From: Acephala macrosclerotiorum
Lineage: Eukaryota; Ascomycota; Leotiomycetes; Helotiales; Mollisiaceae
Length of the DNA: 20,031 nt
Assembly (NCBI GenBank): GCA_014904845.1
Contig: MU119772.1
Coordinates: 1-20,031, forward strand
Reading direction: 5' to 3'
The notes under the pieces were generated by a model. That model ran no database searches. It saw only the letters and a list, made by a program, of their open reading frames with translations, and was not told the DNA's origin. Positions 18,731-20,031 of the stretch are shown one piece after another. The stretch's first letter is position 1. Every line of letters starts with the position of its first letter. A program made the translations under genes and the position numbers.

Positions 18731-20031
18731 TTTGGAATCAAGTGGAAATGGTTTGGGCGTGATGGGCTCTTATTTATCGAAGACAAAGTCAATCAATTGT
18801 GAGACACACATCATCTCTTATAAACGTCCATTGCGGCACAGGTTCAGCCGGAGCGAAGTTGGTGTTGGTACAAGAGAACGGCGTGGAGCTGGTGTAGCTT
18901 GGCTGGTGGGCTGTGCTGGACTTGTGGCGAGGGCAGATCGCGGGGCTTTCAACTAGAAACCAGAACACCCAAAAGTCACGAAGGAGAGATGCTAGAATAT
19001 GTTTGAATGAGACGATGAACAGATCTAAACCGAAACTTTCGGTGTACGGGTAAAGGAAAGGTTGGGAGGAATTCCCAAATGTCGAAACCTCAATTGAAAT
19101 GCTTGGTGACGAATCAGCCACTGCCAGTTGCTTCCATGTTGAATACTCATAAAGAGCAATTCATCTATCACTCCCAGAACTCATAGAATTAATCAGTTAA
19201 TGACCTTATCTTGGGACGGGAATGGTTTGGAAAATTTCCTTGATTGGAAGAAATCGTCCGACCAGTCTGCTCCCACGTAGAGGCTAACATCATAGCCCAA
19301 ACACGTGGACTCGACTTCAGAATGCCCATAACTGCAGCATCGTAAAATTACGATAAATGTCTATGTCCGTTTCAGAAATTTAAGATCAATTCGAACATGG
19401 GAGGAACAGACATTCAAGGCTTGAACAGTCACGTCGCATCTGATCAAAAATCGTCATCTCGACCAAGAATCTTGAGTCCTTGGCACTGAACACTTAAACA
19501 CGCTCTTCTCATTCAAGTTGTCGGGCAGCTTCCAAGTCCACTCTCAATTGCAAGGTATCCTGCCACAAATCAATCAAACAACGCGGAAGACACGTTCGCA
19601 CTTGCGATACCCCTCGAGAAATACTGGGACGGAGCAAACTTTATCCCACCCAATTCGAGTGACAACGCGTCGTGTTTCTTCCGGCACGTATGAGACGTCA
19701 AAGCAAATGATCAAATTTTGGATGAGCTCCTCCTCCCGCATTGAGAAGGAACGTTGCTTGCATTAGATCTCAAACTTGGAAGGTAGCTTGACACTTGTTT
19801 GTTGGCGATAAGGTACGATGCAGGAGAAGAAGACGTGGAGAAGGAAACGAGGGGAGGAAAAGGATCTCGGCACGCCCCGAACATGCAAACGAGATGACGA
19901 TGAGCACCCGAGGCGGATAAAATTTATGACCGTGAAACTAGCAACCCGCACGGGCCTTGTTGATTGTTTATCCCTATTCATGACCACCCTCTTCTTATTC
20001 TCTGTTATTCTATCAACCACAACACTATTAT
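18731..20031. other. Intergenic stretch to the window edge
   Basis: The first part holds the promoter and leader of the coiled-coil gene. Frames at 18789-19121 (-), 19518-19766 (+) and 19763-20020 (-) lack domains, good starts and splice partners. The final 100 bases become pyrimidine-rich with TCTTCTTATTCTC and ATCAACCACAACAC, which resembles a plus-strand 5' leader. A gene may start just beyond the window, but this cannot be confirmed here. Confidence 0.4.

Noticed and set aside
1..20031. Secondary-metabolite cluster
   Set aside because: A transporter and a 2-oxoglutarate dioxygenase are present, but they are 7 kb apart with unrelated genes between them, and no PKS, NRPS, terpene or DMATS core gene or pathway regulator was seen.
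1..20031. Intact transposon, CRISPR array or rRNA gene
   Set aside because: No transposase or reverse transcriptase motif, no long terminal direct or inverted repeats, no spaced direct repeats and no rRNA signature were found by reading both strands.

Overview
This window is the left end of a fungal chromosome. It opens with about 15.8 perfect copies of AACCCT, the C-rich strand of the TTAGGG telomere repeat, running into single-copy sequence at base 96. Short spliceosomal introns (46-65 nt, one of 124 nt) with GT...AG ends, fungal-type secreted proteins with Ser/Thr-rich tails, and protein families typical of filamentous ascomycetes point to Pezizomycotina. The homologues I recall suggest Leotiomycetes, but that is an impression from memory, not a measurement. 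All gene models below were spliced by eye from splice signals and reading-frame continuity; no alignment or transcript was available.

Layout from the telomere inward. 1-95: telomere. 279-1625 (-): an unrecognised multi-exon gene transcribed toward the telomere, with an uncertain 3' end and a possible transmembrane terminal exon. 3234-4671 (+): a five-exon secreted GH5 endoglucanase of the EGII/Cel5A type, with both catalytic Glu residues, no CBM1, and a Ser/Thr-rich, hydrophobic C-terminus suggesting a surface anchor. 5778-6839 (-): a two-exon phytanoyl-CoA dioxygenase-like Fe(II)/2-oxoglutarate enzyme. 6840-10707: a long gene-poor stretch with a few exon-like scraps. 10708-11736 (+): a three-exon secreted, cysteine-containing, Ser/Thr-rich cell-wall protein with a GPI-type tail. 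13087-13323 (-): a short orphan reading frame. 13923-15756 (+): a four-exon, 538-residue MFS transporter. 16216-16713 (-): a reading frame broken by one in-frame stop, probably a decayed secreted-protein gene. 16896-17123 (-): a weak candidate for a small secreted protein. 17615-18730 (-): an intronless, coiled-coil-rich 371-residue protein ending in two PPxY motifs.

The five confident genes do not form an obvious cluster. There is no PKS, NRPS or terpene core gene, and they point in different directions with 0.8-4 kb between most of them. The set (cellulase, wall mannoprotein, transporter, small dioxygenase, decayed fragments) is what a gene-poor accessory subtelomere of a plant- or soil-associated ascomycete would carry. 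I saw no tRNA, rRNA, CRISPR, virus-like gene or intact transposon. The most interesting unnamed items are the telomere-adjacent gene and the PPxY coiled-coil protein.
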